From Massilia eburnea (lineage in GTDB: Bacteria > Pseudomonadota > Gammaproteobacteria > Burkholderiales > Burkholderiaceae_D): a stretch of 64,000 bases of DNA. Position numbers and translations under genes: made by a program. The notes beneath the pieces were generated by a model. That model searched no databases. It saw only the letters and a program-made list of their open reading frames with translations, and had not been told where the DNA came from. This document shows, piece by piece, positions 33,408 through 40,929 of the stretch (within the stretch, counting starts at the first letter, position 1; every line of letters begins with the position of its first letter). Where the stretch lies: assembly GCF_009720745.1 (NCBI RefSeq), contig NZ_WNKX01000001.1, positions 1-64,000 on the forward strand, read 5' to 3'.

Positions 33408-33896
33408 TTAACGCCTGCGCTGGCCTGGGCCACACAGCAAGGCGTGGTTCTCCTTGCGCTGGCGGATAACAGCCTGGCGTTCCTCTTCGGTTGCCACCAC
33501 ACCCTGCCTGAAACTGATTTTCTTGGCCTGTTCAGCATACGCAATCTGCTGCGCGTCACGCGTGCAGACTTCGTCATCGGTCATCGGCTTGTTGGAGCGG
33601 TGCATGCTCGGATTATAGGGCTCGCGCGCGGCAGCATCGGCAGCGTCATCGTTTGCCTGCTCACGCTGCATCCTTCGTTCACGCGACTCGCGTTCGCGCT
33701 GGCGCCAATCGTCGGCTGCCGGTGCCGCTGGAACTGCCGGCTGCGCTGGGCGCTGCACCGTAAGTTCCTTTGAGTTGACGCCATCTTGCGGCCGATCAGA
33801 ATAATGGACCTTGCCGCCCGCATCCGTCCACTTATAGAGCTGCGCATGCGCAGGCACGGCAGCCATTGCGATCAACAAGGGAATTATTTTTTTCAT
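33408..33896 (-). CDS. DUF4124 domain periplasmic protein
   Basis: Encodes 162 residues from ATG 33896 with signal peptide MKKIIPLLIAMAAVPAHA. The DUF4124 core is QLYKWTDAGGKVHYSDRP at the mature N-terminus, followed by a Pro/Ala linker and a highly charged helical part (WRQRERESRERRMQREQAND). A C-terminal helix with CTRDAQQIAYAEQAKK and ALLCGPGQ gives two cysteines. DUF4124 proteins are frequent in betaproteobacterial envelopes, with no assigned biochemical role. It is transcribed opposite to and independent of the helicase operon. Confidence 0.82.
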   Translation of the reverse strand: MKKIIPLLIAMAAVPAHAQLYKWTDAGGKVHYSDRPQDGVNSKELTVQRPAQPAVPAAPAADDWRQRERESRERRMQREQANDDAADAAAREPYNPSMHRSNKPMTDDEVCTRDAQQIAYAEQAKKISFRQGVVATEEERQAVIRQRKENHALLCGPGQRRR

Positions 33897-33973
33897 GTGG
33901 CAAGTATATGGAAAACAATGCCCGCCATGTCTCACACATTGTCACTCGCCGCCAACGGGCGGCGTCCCGGCAA

Positions 33974-34528
33974 TCAGCCCAACCAATCCTCGCGCAATAA
34001 GCCGTACTGAACCAGGTCGTGATGCTTGCCGGCCCAGTATCCAGCCTGGCGCAGCAAGCCTTCACGCTTGAAGCCCAGGGCTTCGGCCGAGCGCAAGGAA
34101 TCAGCATTATCAGGATGAATCTGAGCCTCGACGCGGTTCAGTTCCATATGTTCCCAGCCCCATTGCAAAACGGCGCCCAATGCCTCACGCATGTAGCCGT
34201 TTCCACGCACGCGGGGATGTAATTCATAGCCCACGGTGCAGCGGCGCCAGTTGCGCTGCCAGGCGAACAGGCCGCAGGTTCCCACCAGTTGATCTTCACC
34301 TTTGATTTGCAGGCCCCAGCGTGTGCCGGGATTTGCCAAGTTCCGCCAGCCCGCAAAGAGTTCGATCAGCTTGACCGCTGCCGCCTCGTCAGGCAGCGGG
34401 TCAGAACCAAACCACCTCATCGACTCCCCGTCTCCATGCACCGCAAACAGCGCAGCAGCATCCGGAAGCACGATCTCGCGCAACAGAAGGCGTTCGGTTT
34501 CCAGCAATGGGAAGTCAGCGGAATTCAT
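33974..34528 (-). CDS. GNAT family N-acetyltransferase (RimJ/RimL-like)
   Basis: A 184-residue acetyltransferase of the Acetyltransf_3 subgroup that includes RimJ/RimL and spermidine acetylases. LLETERLLLREIVLPDAAALFAVHGD opens the fold; GYELHPRVRGNGYMREALGAVLQWGWEHMELNRVEAQIHPDN contains the acetyl-CoA P-loop (RGNGYM) and the family asparagine; SLRSAEALGFKREGLLRQA closes it. The substrate may be a protein N-terminus or small amine and cannot be told. It overlaps the upstream 108-residue gene by four bases. Confidence 0.85.
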   Translation of the reverse strand: MNSADFPLLETERLLLREIVLPDAAALFAVHGDGESMRWFGSDPLPDEAAAVKLIELFAGWRNLANPGTRWGLQIKGEDQLVGTCGLFAWQRNWRRCTVGYELHPRVRGNGYMREALGAVLQWGWEHMELNRVEAQIHPDNADSLRSAEALGFKREGLLRQAGYWAGKHHDLVQYGLLREDWLG

Positions 34529-34851
34529 CGCGACGTGATTCGCTCATATTCAAGCTTTGCGTCATCATCCACGACGGGGGCTATTCCAAGCGCTGCACGG
34601 TGTACGTTTGAGCCTCGTGTCTTGACGCCCGAAACCCAATACTCTTCTCCAGTTTCGCAGTCCATGAAATTGCCGCGAATGCAGCCACCGGCAATCGACC
34701 GAAGTGATCGCCTTTTGTAATAGACGGTTCGCCCGGTCTTCGAAAACGTAGCCCAGCCAATCCACGCCGGCTGTCCAGCCAGCAGGCCGTCCTTGTTCTC
34801 AATGTACATGAGCCGTTTCCCACGCCCGCGGGTGAGCTGTGTCGATTTCAT
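34525..34851 (-). CDS. conserved hypothetical protein
   Basis: A 108-residue basic protein without signal or membrane helices. Its sequence (RGRGKRLMYIENKDGLLAG, IGWATFSKTGRTVYYKRRSL, GNFMDCETGEEYWVSGVKTRGSN) resembles a widespread small hypothetical family that has sometimes been mislabelled 1-deoxyxylulose-5-phosphate synthase in databases. It is far too short for that enzyme. It overlaps the GNAT gene by four bases, so the two form a unit. The function is unknown. Confidence 0.7.
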   Translation of the reverse strand: MKSTQLTRGRGKRLMYIENKDGLLAGQPAWIGWATFSKTGRTVYYKRRSLRSIAGGCIRGNFMDCETGEEYWVSGVKTRGSNVHRAALGIAPVVDDDAKLEYERITSR

Positions 34852-34902
34852 GACTGATTCCGTGTGTGGACTGAAAATTTTCGAAACAATAATACTCGGA
34901 AT

Positions 34903-35628
34903 CTATAGCCCTTTCACCTTCTGGTAGCCGCTGCGGCTGACCGGGATCTTGCGGCCATCTTTCAGCACCGCGCAGTGGCTATCCTTGGTGACCTGCTCGA
35001 TACGTTCGATGCGCTCGACATTGACGATCCATGAGCGGTGCAGGCGCACGAAGCGCGTCTGGTCCAGCTGCTCTTCCAGTTCCGACAGGCGCTGGTTTTT
35101 CAGGTACGGCTTGCCCTCGGCCAGGATCTCAACGTAATCGTCCTGCGCCTCGATGGAGTCGATGCGCTCCGCCGAAATCACGTGCACGCGCGCGCCATCG
35201 CGGATCAGCACACGCTCCAGCGGGCCGTTGCGGGTTGCCGCCTCGGCCGCCATCTGCGCCACAGCAGGCCGTTCGGCGCCCAGCCGCGTGCGCACGTGCG
35301 CCAGGGCCTGGTCCAGCCGCTCCTGCGGATAAGGCTTGAGCAGGTAATCGATGGCATGGACTTCAAATGCCTTCAGCGCGTACTGGTCATAAGCGGTGGC
35401 GAACACATAATGCGGCTTGCTGCCGGCCAGCTCCACCACCTCAAAGCCATCCAGCTTGGGCATCTGGATGTCGAGAAACACCACATCCGGCTCCAGTTCG
35501 GCAATCGCCTTCACGGCCTCGAAGCCGTTACCGCATTCCGCCACCACCTCCACGTCCGCATGGGCATGCAGGTACTCCCGCAGGACGCCGCGGGCTAATT
35601 CTTCATCATCGACAATGATGACGCGCAT
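34903..35628 (-). CDS. LytTR (AlgR-type) response regulator
   Basis: Encodes 241 residues. The receiver domain has the acidic pair DD7-8 (IIVDDEE), phosphoacceptor D53 (FLDIQMP), the Thr/Ala position AYDQYALKAF and K in LLKPYPQERL. The C-terminal LytTR DNA-binding domain shows IDSIEAQDDYVEILAEGK, LSELEEQLDQTRFVRLHRSWIVNVERIE and RKIPVSRSGYQKVKG. It is the last gene of a four-gene unit and lies 3 bases after the kinase stop. AlgR-like repeats at 37880-37928, in front of the first gene, are its probable target. Confidence 0.92.
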   Translation of the reverse strand: MRVIIVDDEELARGVLREYLHAHADVEVVAECGNGFEAVKAIAELEPDVVFLDIQMPKLDGFEVVELAGSKPHYVFATAYDQYALKAFEVHAIDYLLKPYPQERLDQALAHVRTRLGAERPAVAQMAAEAATRNGPLERVLIRDGARVHVISAERIDSIEAQDDYVEILAEGKPYLKNQRLSELEEQLDQTRFVRLHRSWIVNVERIERIEQVTKDSHCAVLKDGRKIPVSRSGYQKVKGL

Positions 35629-35631
35629 GAT

Positions 35632-36693
35632 TCAGGGCTCCTTCGTCTCAGCAGGCAGCATCAGGGCTACCCGGTAATGATTGTTCTCGTGTGTGCAATG
35701 CACACTGGCCTCGTGGCCGTAGGCCGCCGCCAGCCGCTCGCGCACATTGACCAGGCCGATGCCGTTGCCCTTACGGGGCGGCGTGTCCGGGTCGGTATCG
35801 TTTTCCACGGCAATCTTCAGCAGCGAGCCTTCCCGGCGCGCGTCGATGCGCACCGTACCGCCCTCCGCCAAGCCGCCGATGCCATGCTTGACAGCGTTTT
35901 CCACCAGCGGCTGCAGGATCATCGGCGGCAGCAGGCATGGCAGCGCCGATTCATCCACTTCCTGCTCCACCTCAAGCCGCGCGCCGAAACGCACTTTTTC
36001 AATCGCCAGGAAATGGCCGATCAAGCGCACCTCCTCCTCCAGCGTAATCTTGCCCTGCGCCTCGATGCCCAGGCTTTGGCGGAAGAAGTCAGACAGGCGT
36101 TGCGTCATGTCGCGCGCGCGCTTGGCGTCGATGGAAGTCAGCGCGCTGATCGAGTTCAGGCTGTTGAACAGGAAATGCGGATCGATCTGGGTGCGCAGCA
36201 TGCGCAATTCCGCGTCGCGGGCCAGCAGCTTGGACTCCAGTTCGCGCTGCTCCGCCTGGCGGGCCCGGACAAATTCACCGAGCAGGTAATTCAGCGTTGC
36301 CAGCAGGCCGTACATCAGGACGCCCAGCGAGAACAGCAAGGCCGTAAGCTGAGGCCTGTCCTTGATGCCCGTGGCGCCGAACGATTCGGCGGCGATATTC
36401 CACACCCGCATCAGGAACACCCACAGGAAGCCTGCCCATACCGCCGCGGTCAAGGTCGACACCAGAATCACGGCCGGGCTGCGTTCGCGCAGCGGGTTGG
36501 CCTTGCACATGTAATAGGCCGAAAAGCCGGCGCCGACGGAAAACAGCAGCGTGACCGGCACTGCAAACAGCATGGCGCGCAGCCAGGGCTCGTCGCCCAG
36601 CTGCGCCACCGCACCGCCCAAGCCCAGCCCCAGCAGCAGCCATACCGTCAGGTACAGCAGGACGCCGCTTCGGCTGCTCAAGACGCGCTGCAT
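35632..36693 (-). CDS. LytS/AlgZ-type membrane histidine kinase
   Basis: A 353-residue kinase of the His_kinase family (PF06580), partner of the LytTR regulator. Four transmembrane helices fill about residues 10-150. A coiled coil leads to LRTQIDPHFLFNSLNSISALTSIDAKRA with the phosphorylated His in DPHFLFN. The ATP lid region is MILQPLVENAVKHGIGG, then KGNGIGLVNVRERLAAAYG. There is no periplasmic sensor domain, so the signal is probably perceived in the membrane, perhaps through the LiaF-like neighbour. Its start overlaps the stop of that gene (TGATG). Confidence 0.92.
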   Translation of the reverse strand: MQRVLSSRSGVLLYLTVWLLLGLGLGGAVAQLGDEPWLRAMLFAVPVTLLFSVGAGFSAYYMCKANPLRERSPAVILVSTLTAAVWAGFLWVFLMRVWNIAAESFGATGIKDRPQLTALLFSLGVLMYGLLATLNYLLGEFVRARQAEQRELESKLLARDAELRMLRTQIDPHFLFNSLNSISALTSIDAKRARDMTQRLSDFFRQSLGIEAQGKITLEEEVRLIGHFLAIEKVRFGARLEVEQEVDESALPCLLPPMILQPLVENAVKHGIGGLAEGGTVRIDARREGSLLKIAVENDTDPDTPPRKGNGIGLVNVRERLAAAYGHEASVHCTHENNHYRVALMLPAETKEP

Positions 36694-37457
36694 CAGTTAC
36701 GGATATCCACGCCGCCCATGACGGCGGTGCCACGCACCACCAGGCGTTTGCTGGCATCCTTGGGCTGCATGGTCTTCTCTTCAAAACCGCCCAGGATAGG
36801 CGTGCCTTCCAGTTCCACCGTCCAGTCGGTCGGCACCTTGATCGAGATACCGCCCATCAGGGCAAACACGTTCAGCACAGCGACGCCGTTCATCGATGCG
36901 GTACGCATATCCAGGTCGATGCCGCCCATCACACTGGTCAGGTCGCCACCGCGGAAGTCCTGGGTCGTCACCTTGCAATGAACGCCGCCGAAGATGGCCG
37001 TCTGGTCCAGCACGCGCTCACCGGTCGCGCCTTCGCTCCTGGAGAAAATGGCAGTGTCGTCCACCAGCCCGTTCGCCTCTTCGCTGCCGGCGGCCGCTTG
37101 CTGGCTGCGCTTGTGGGCACGGAACACCATCATCAAGCCCAGGCCGATGATCCCGATCGGGAACAGCGTCTGCCAGCTGATGTAGATCAGGCCCAGGCCT
37201 TTCAGCAGCGAGACGGCGCCAAAGCCAATCATGAAGATGCCGGCCACTGCTGCCCCGCTGCCGCGGCGCGGCGCTTGCGCCAGGGTCGAGGCGCCAACCA
37301 GCATCAGGATGAAGGGCCAGAAATGCACCCGCATGTCGAGGTCGATCCAGCCCAGGTTATCGATCAGGAACAGGAAACCGGCCAGGATGACGCCGGCGCC
37401 AACCAGCATCTGCGTTGCGGTATTGCGTTGGCGGTAGCGGCGATTGCGCATTCTCAT
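36693..37457 (-). CDS. LiaF-like membrane protein (DUF5668 + LiaF C-terminal domain)
   Basis: Encodes 254 residues; the ATG follows GAGGAG. Four hydrophobic helices in the first 110 residues (LVGAGVILAGFLFLIDNLGW, HFWPFILMLVGASTLAQ and two more) form the DUF5668-like region. Residues 150-254 are the beta-helical LiaF C-terminal domain (DQTAIFGGVHCKVTTQDFRGGDLTSVMGGIDLDMR, MGGISIKVPTDWTVE, LGGFEE, GTAVMGGVDIRN). In Firmicutes LiaF inhibits a cell-envelope stress two-component system. Coupling by TGATG to the LytS kinase gene suggests a similar inhibitory or sensory role here. Confidence 0.85.
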   Translation of the reverse strand: MRMRNRRYRQRNTATQMLVGAGVILAGFLFLIDNLGWIDLDMRVHFWPFILMLVGASTLAQAPRRGSGAAVAGIFMIGFGAVSLLKGLGLIYISWQTLFPIGIIGLGLMMVFRAHKRSQQAAAGSEEANGLVDDTAIFSRSEGATGERVLDQTAIFGGVHCKVTTQDFRGGDLTSVMGGIDLDMRTASMNGVAVLNVFALMGGISIKVPTDWTVELEGTPILGGFEEKTMQPKDASKRLVVRGTAVMGGVDIRN

Positions 37458-37458
37458 C

Positions 37459-37812
37459 TTACTTCTCCTCTTTATCGGCGGTGTATTTAATCACAACTGG
37501 CTGGGCCAGCATGCAGATGCCTGCAATGATGACCAGGATCGGCCAGCTGTTGTGGAAGGTCAGCCCCCACAAGTGTTCGAACGAAACGTAGAACCAGCCG
37601 GCGAAGGCGATATGGCACAGGCCATCCACCACATGCCTTGGCGTAGTCGGAGGGATTAGCTTGAGGGCGCCGAATGCCATGGCCAGGAAGGGCCAGTAAC
37701 GCCACCACATGCCGATGGGCGGGACCTGGATGTCGGTCAGCAGCAGCACGCCCACCGCGACCACAATCAAGCCCCAAAGCAGCTGGCTGCGGCTTTCCAT
37801 CTTCTTGCTCAT
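37459..37812 (-). CDS. LiaI-like small membrane protein (DUF5668)
   Basis: A 117-residue protein behind GGGGAG. Three or four hydrophobic helices: LLWGLIVVAVGVLLLTDI, YWPFLAMAFGALKLI, VDGLCHIAFAGWFYVSF and SWPILVIIAGICMLA. The repeat G-x-x-L(L/I)xDN-like plus WPFLxxxxG signature is that of DUF5668/LiaI-LiaF-TM proteins. It is the first gene of the four-gene unit, one base before the LiaF-like gene, and lies immediately downstream of AlgR-like repeats. It probably modulates envelope-stress signalling in the inner membrane. Confidence 0.78.
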   Translation of the reverse strand: MSKKMESRSQLLWGLIVVAVGVLLLTDIQVPPIGMWWRYWPFLAMAFGALKLIPPTTPRHVVDGLCHIAFAGWFYVSFEHLWGLTFHNSWPILVIIAGICMLAQPVVIKYTADKEEK

Positions 37813-37879
37813 TTCTTGCTCCCCGTTGATTGGATGGGTGAACTTTATCGGGGAGCCCGCGGCGGCGAAACCGCTGTTC

Positions 37880-37928
37880 GGTGAATGGCGGCGGCGGTTC
37901 GGTGAACGGCGAAGTTTTCAGCGAACGG
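37880..37928 (-). promoter_or_regulatory. three AlgR/LytTR-type 9-bp direct repeats
   Basis: On the minus strand the sequences CCGTTCGCT (37928-37920), CCGTTCACC (37909-37901) and CCATTCACC (37888-37880) lie in the same orientation 19 and 21 bases apart, about two helical turns. They resemble the AlgR site CCGTTCGTC. They precede the LiaI/LiaF-like, kinase and LytTR regulator genes, so positive autoregulation is likely. Confidence 0.55.
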
Positions 37929-37930
37929 CG

Positions 37931-37954
37931 AAAAAAAACCCGCCGGGCGGCGGG
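37931..37954 (-). terminator. terminator of the 51-residue gene
   Basis: Read on the minus strand: CCCGCC, a four-base loop, GGCGGG, then eight T. It lies 22 bases after the stop codon at 37976. Confidence 0.85.
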
Positions 37955-37975
37955 TCACGGGGAGGTTACGGGGGC

Positions 37976-38131
37976 CTAACGCCCAGTTTCCATTTTCGCT
38001 TCGAACAGCATCAAGCCCCAACCCAGCTGACGGCGAATCTCCTCTGGCGATGGAGGTGGCTTAACTGCTTGCGAACGGCGTTCAAGGTATTCCCGTACCA
38101 CATACTTGGATGGGTGGTTCGTCTGGGTCAT
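37976..38131 (-). CDS. 51-residue conserved-looking small protein
   Basis: An ATG at 38131 follows GGAGG at ideal spacing and reads 51 codons to a TAG at 37976-37978, followed by a strong terminator. The protein opens MTQTNHPSKYVVREYLERR and has a PPPSPEEIRRQLGWGLM segment; it is soluble and charged. The ribosome site, the terminator and the lack of an overlapping gene make it a convincing short gene. Its proximity to the LytTR system may be coincidental because its terminator separates them. The function is unknown. Confidence 0.7.
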   Translation of the reverse strand: MTQTNHPSKYVVREYLERRSQAVKPPPSPEEIRRQLGWGLMLFEAKMETGR

Positions 38132-38552
38132 GATAGGCCTCCGTATTCTGCTTTTTAGTTCGCTTCAATCACGGTTCCATCTTATTTCTCCACCCTCCCG
38201 CAAACGGTGCGTTTGCGAACAATTCCTCGGTCAGTTCGGCTCTTGTTCCTGTCGGAATCGGCCTACGAAATGTGTCGCGCCAGGCTTGCAGGCTCGAGCA
38301 CTGAAAAATTTATCGCTTGACGGATTTTCAAATTTGGGCAGTGCCCCGCAAGCGCCGCCAGGGACTGTTCGCTCGAAAACATACACACTTCATTAATGAA
38401 ATATCGACAAAAAGGGGTGGGCTATATTGGTCAGCGTTGGCAAGCAGGAAAGGTTATGTTTTCAGCAGGCCACTGACGATATGACCGGGCAACCTCTTGC
38501 GCGCTGACAACCGCTTCACCTTCACAACAACACTATCTCAAGGGGTATTAAC
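38132..38552. other. 421-base intergenic region
   Basis: Lies between the divergent 51-residue gene and the PEP-CTERM gene and carries no credible ORF. It must hold both promoters. AAGGGG sits 8 bases before the PEP-CTERM start. I found no clear -24/-12 sigma-54 element or operator. Confidence 0.5.
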
Positions 38553-39104
38553 ATGAAGAAAGCGTTACTAAGCAAGGTAGCTGGAACCCTGATGCTATCC
38601 GCCGGGCTGTTCGCCAGCTCCGGCGCCATGGCGCAAACCACGTTGGGCTTTGACGCTGCGGGCGACGCCATCTTTGGCGCGCTCCACGCATCGCCTGGGG
38701 ACTATATCGATACCTACCTGTTCTCGGTGGACACCAATGCCAGCTATGCGAGTGGTACCGCCGTGGTGGGCAAAACCTGGTTCGATGGTTCCCGACTGGC
38801 AAACTATGGCATAACTGGCATCCAGTTCTTCAGGGTCAATGCCGACGACAGCCACACTGACCTGGGCACCACGTTCAACACCTCGGGCGGCATCGAGTTC
38901 TTCCCGATCGACGCGTTGATGTCCGGTAACTACGGTTTCACGGTCACAGGCAGCACCGCCATCAGTGGAATGGGCGGTTCCTATGCCGGTAACCTGAACC
39001 TGGCTGCTCCGGTTCCAGAACCAGCTACCTATGCGATGCTGCTGGTTGGCGTAGGCCTGCTAGGCCTGGCGTCCCGCCGCAAGTCCAACGACAAGCTGGG
39101 CTAA
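38553..39104 (+). CDS. PEP-CTERM sorting-domain protein
   Basis: A 183-residue exported protein. The signal peptide ends SSGAMAQ. The mature domain (TTLGFDAAGDAIFGALHASPGDYIDTYLFSV ... GGIEFFPIDALMSGNYGFTVTG) resembles the FxDxF-type beta-rich proteins often found with this anchor. The C-terminus is VPEPATYAMLLVGVGLLGLASRRKS, a classic PEP-CTERM signal recognised by exosortase. Such proteins go to the outer envelope or exopolysaccharide of biofilm-forming betaproteobacteria. The biochemical role is unknown. It has its own terminator. Confidence 0.87.
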   Translation: MKKALLSKVAGTLMLSAGLFASSGAMAQTTLGFDAAGDAIFGALHASPGDYIDTYLFSVDTNASYASGTAVVGKTWFDGSRLANYGITGIQFFRVNADDSHTDLGTTFNTSGGIEFFPIDALMSGNYGFTVTGSTAISGMGGSYAGNLNLAAPVPEPATYAMLLVGVGLLGLASRRKSNDKLG

Positions 39105-39127
39105 GCCGCAACCACATCCCCCCGTGG

Positions 39128-39149
39128 AAACCCGCTGCGGCGGGTTTTT
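39128..39149 (+). terminator. terminator after the PEP-CTERM gene
   Basis: Stem AAACCCGC/GCGGGTTT with a TGCG loop and a T run. Confidence 0.85.
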
Positions 39150-39156
39150 CATTTGC

Positions 39157-39492
39157 TTACTTCTTGGCGCCTGCTGCGGGAACGGGCTTCGCATCGGCCA
39201 CGCCGACCTCGTGGGTCGCAGCCACCTGGGCTACATAGGGCCCTGGATCGGTGCAAGACGGCAATGGGGTCGCCGTTGCGGATGGCTTTTTGCCGCTTCC
39301 CTTGGTCTTGAAGTAATAGGCAGCGACGCGGTCCTGCGCGAGGCAGAGCTTGTAGGCGGCGACCTTATCGGTCCAGGCTTGCTTGTCCTTGGCGGCGGCA
39401 GCGGCAGCTTTCTGCTCTTCCGTAGGTACGGGCAGCTTGGCTTGTGCGGCGCAGGCAGCAAACAGCGCCAGGGTAATCAGGGACTTCATCAT
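39157..39492 (-). CDS. small periplasmic protein at the end of the formate dehydrogenase operon
   Basis: A 111-residue protein; an ATG pair at 39492/39489 follows GAGGAG. Signal peptide MKSLITLALFAACAAQA. The mature part is KLPVPTEEQKAAAAAAKDKQAWTDKVAAYKLCLAQDRVAAYY, then SCTDPGPYV, with two cysteines and a Lys/Ala-rich helix. The style is that of small secreted proteins of Oxalobacteraceae without known function. It starts 11 bases after the fdh gamma stop, so it is probably the last gene of the operon, which may or may not be meaningful. Confidence 0.65.
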   Translation of the reverse strand: MMKSLITLALFAACAAQAKLPVPTEEQKAAAAAAKDKQAWTDKVAAYKLCLAQDRVAAYYFKTKGSGKKPSATATPLPSCTDPGPYVAQVAATHEVGVADAKPVPAAGAKK

Positions 39493-39502
39493 CGCTTGCT
39501 CC

Positions 39503-40696
39503 TCAAACGGTCTTGGGCGCCGGCGGCGGGACGGGCTCGCCATCGTGTTCAGGGGCGCGCATGCGCGGCACTTTGCCTTCCACCACCTCCTGATACCAGA
39601 TATCGTGGTGCTCGCGCGCCCAGGCGTCGTCCACATAGCCTTCGCGCATGGCTTTGTAGGCGCCTTGCATGCCTATCGTGCCGAGGTAGATGTGGCCGAG
39701 CGCAAACCCCATCATCAGCACAGTGCAGGTGATGTGCAGCAGGTTGGCGCCCTGCATCAGGAAGCGGGTGTATTCCAGGTTCGGCACCAGCTTGTCGAGC
39801 ACGAAACCGGAGCCGCTGGCGGCCAGGCCCAGCAAAGTCACGCCGCCCCAGAACCACAGCTTTTCACCGGCATTGAAGCGGCCAGCCGGGGCGTGGCCCT
39901 TGCCGAACATGCCGCCCAGTTTCGCCAGCCATGTGATGTCGGCAGCAATCGGGAAGTTGTCCTTCACGAAGATGGCGAAGGTGACGATGATAGAGACCGT
40001 GAACAGCGGGCCAACGAAGTTGTGGATCGTCTTCAGCGCATAGGTCAGGTAGCCGAACAGCGTATGGCCGATGACCGGCATCAGCAGGAACTTCCCGAAC
40101 ATCATGCACAGGCCGGAGAGCGCCAGCAGTACAAAGGTGATGGCTGTTGTCCAGTGCACGAAGCGTTCGACTGGGGTGAAGCGCTGTATCTTGCGGCCGG
40201 TCGGCGGTGAATGGACCTTGATCGGGCCTTTAGCGAAATACATCGCTGCCAGGATGGCGAGTACGCCAAGTATCAGCCAGCCGCCGATGCTGATCATCGG
40301 GCCGTTGCGGAAGCGGCGCCAGGCCTCGCCGGCGGTGACCGGGAGCGGCTGCCCGGGATACTGCGCTTTGGGCTGGATCAGGACGCCGGATTCGGGATAT
40401 GGCAGGCTGCTGTAGTTCGCTTCCCCGGAAACCACCTTGCGCCATACCGGCGCGTTGTTGCCGGGCTGGTCGCGCGAACGTTCGGCCTGGTTCTGCTTGA
40501 GGATGTCGATCGATTCGACGCGCGGCGGCGCGGCGCTTGCCACTGCGCCGTCCTTGGCCGGTGCGGCGGCGCTACCCGGCGCGGGGCTTTGCCCGGCTGC
40601 TGGTGGGGCGCTTTGCGGGCCGAGCGCGGGAGCATCGGCGGCGAGCGAGGTGCCGGCGGCGAGCGCCACGGCCAGCATTGCCAACCATCGTTTCAT
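39503..40696 (-). CDS. formate dehydrogenase gamma subunit (cytochrome b556)
   Basis: A 397-residue membrane subunit that passes electrons from the beta subunit to quinone. The signal peptide and a 120-residue Ala/Pro-rich periplasmic extension come first. A first helix (GWLILGVLAILAAMYFA) precedes the diheme core: RFTPVERFVHWTTAITFVLLALSGLCM, FGYLTYALKTIHNFVGPLFTVSIIVTFAIFV, then LLGLAASGSGFVLD and LLHITCTVLMMGFALGHIYLGTIGM. The histidines in these helices would ligate haem b. It is longer than Escherichia coli FdnI/FdoI because of the N-terminal extension, as in other FDH3 systems. Confidence 0.9.
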   Translation of the reverse strand: MKRWLAMLAVALAAGTSLAADAPALGPQSAPPAAGQSPAPGSAAAPAKDGAVASAAPPRVESIDILKQNQAERSRDQPGNNAPVWRKVVSGEANYSSLPYPESGVLIQPKAQYPGQPLPVTAGEAWRRFRNGPMISIGGWLILGVLAILAAMYFAKGPIKVHSPPTGRKIQRFTPVERFVHWTTAITFVLLALSGLCMMFGKFLLMPVIGHTLFGYLTYALKTIHNFVGPLFTVSIIVTFAIFVKDNFPIAADITWLAKLGGMFGKGHAPAGRFNAGEKLWFWGGVTLLGLAASGSGFVLDKLVPNLEYTRFLMQGANLLHITCTVLMMGFALGHIYLGTIGMQGAYKAMREGYVDDAWAREHHDIWYQEVVEGKVPRMRAPEHDGEPVPPPAPKTV

Positions 40697-40707
40697 GGCA
40701 AGCCTCC

Positions 40708-40929
40708 CTAACGGTTGGTCTTCACGTACTCATTCTGGAGCTGTCCGCGTTCGCGCACCTGGCGCTCCCAGGCCAGCTTGTCGCCCGGCGTCCAGCCCTT
40801 GGCCACTTCCGCATCGTGTGCGCCCTTGTACGCCGGCTCATCACCGCGATTCACCGCACTGCCCTGCTTCGACTGCGACACTTCGCCGCAACCCGCCAGC
40901 GCCAGCAGCGCTATCAAATAAAGTTTCAT
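40708..40929 (-). CDS. small lipoprotein of the formate dehydrogenase operon
   Basis: A 73-residue protein with a lipobox LALAGC, so the mature lipoprotein begins at Cys14. The remainder is charged (VAKGWTPGDKLAWERQVRERGQLQNEYVKTNR). It overlaps the end of the beta-subunit gene by four bases (ATGA) and precedes the gamma-subunit gene by 11 bases, so it is part of the operon. Small ORFs occur at this place in related operons, but I know of no function; assembly or anchoring of the periplasmic complex is possible. Confidence 0.7.
   Translation of the reverse strand: MKLYLIALLALAGCGEVSQSKQGSAVNRGDEPAYKGAHDAEVAKGWTPGDKLAWERQVRERGQLQNEYVKTNR

Noticed and set aside
38430..38470. Possible -24/-12 sigma-54 promoter before the PEP-CTERM gene
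   Set aside because: The GG and GC elements are one base too close and the surrounding bases do not fit the consensus.
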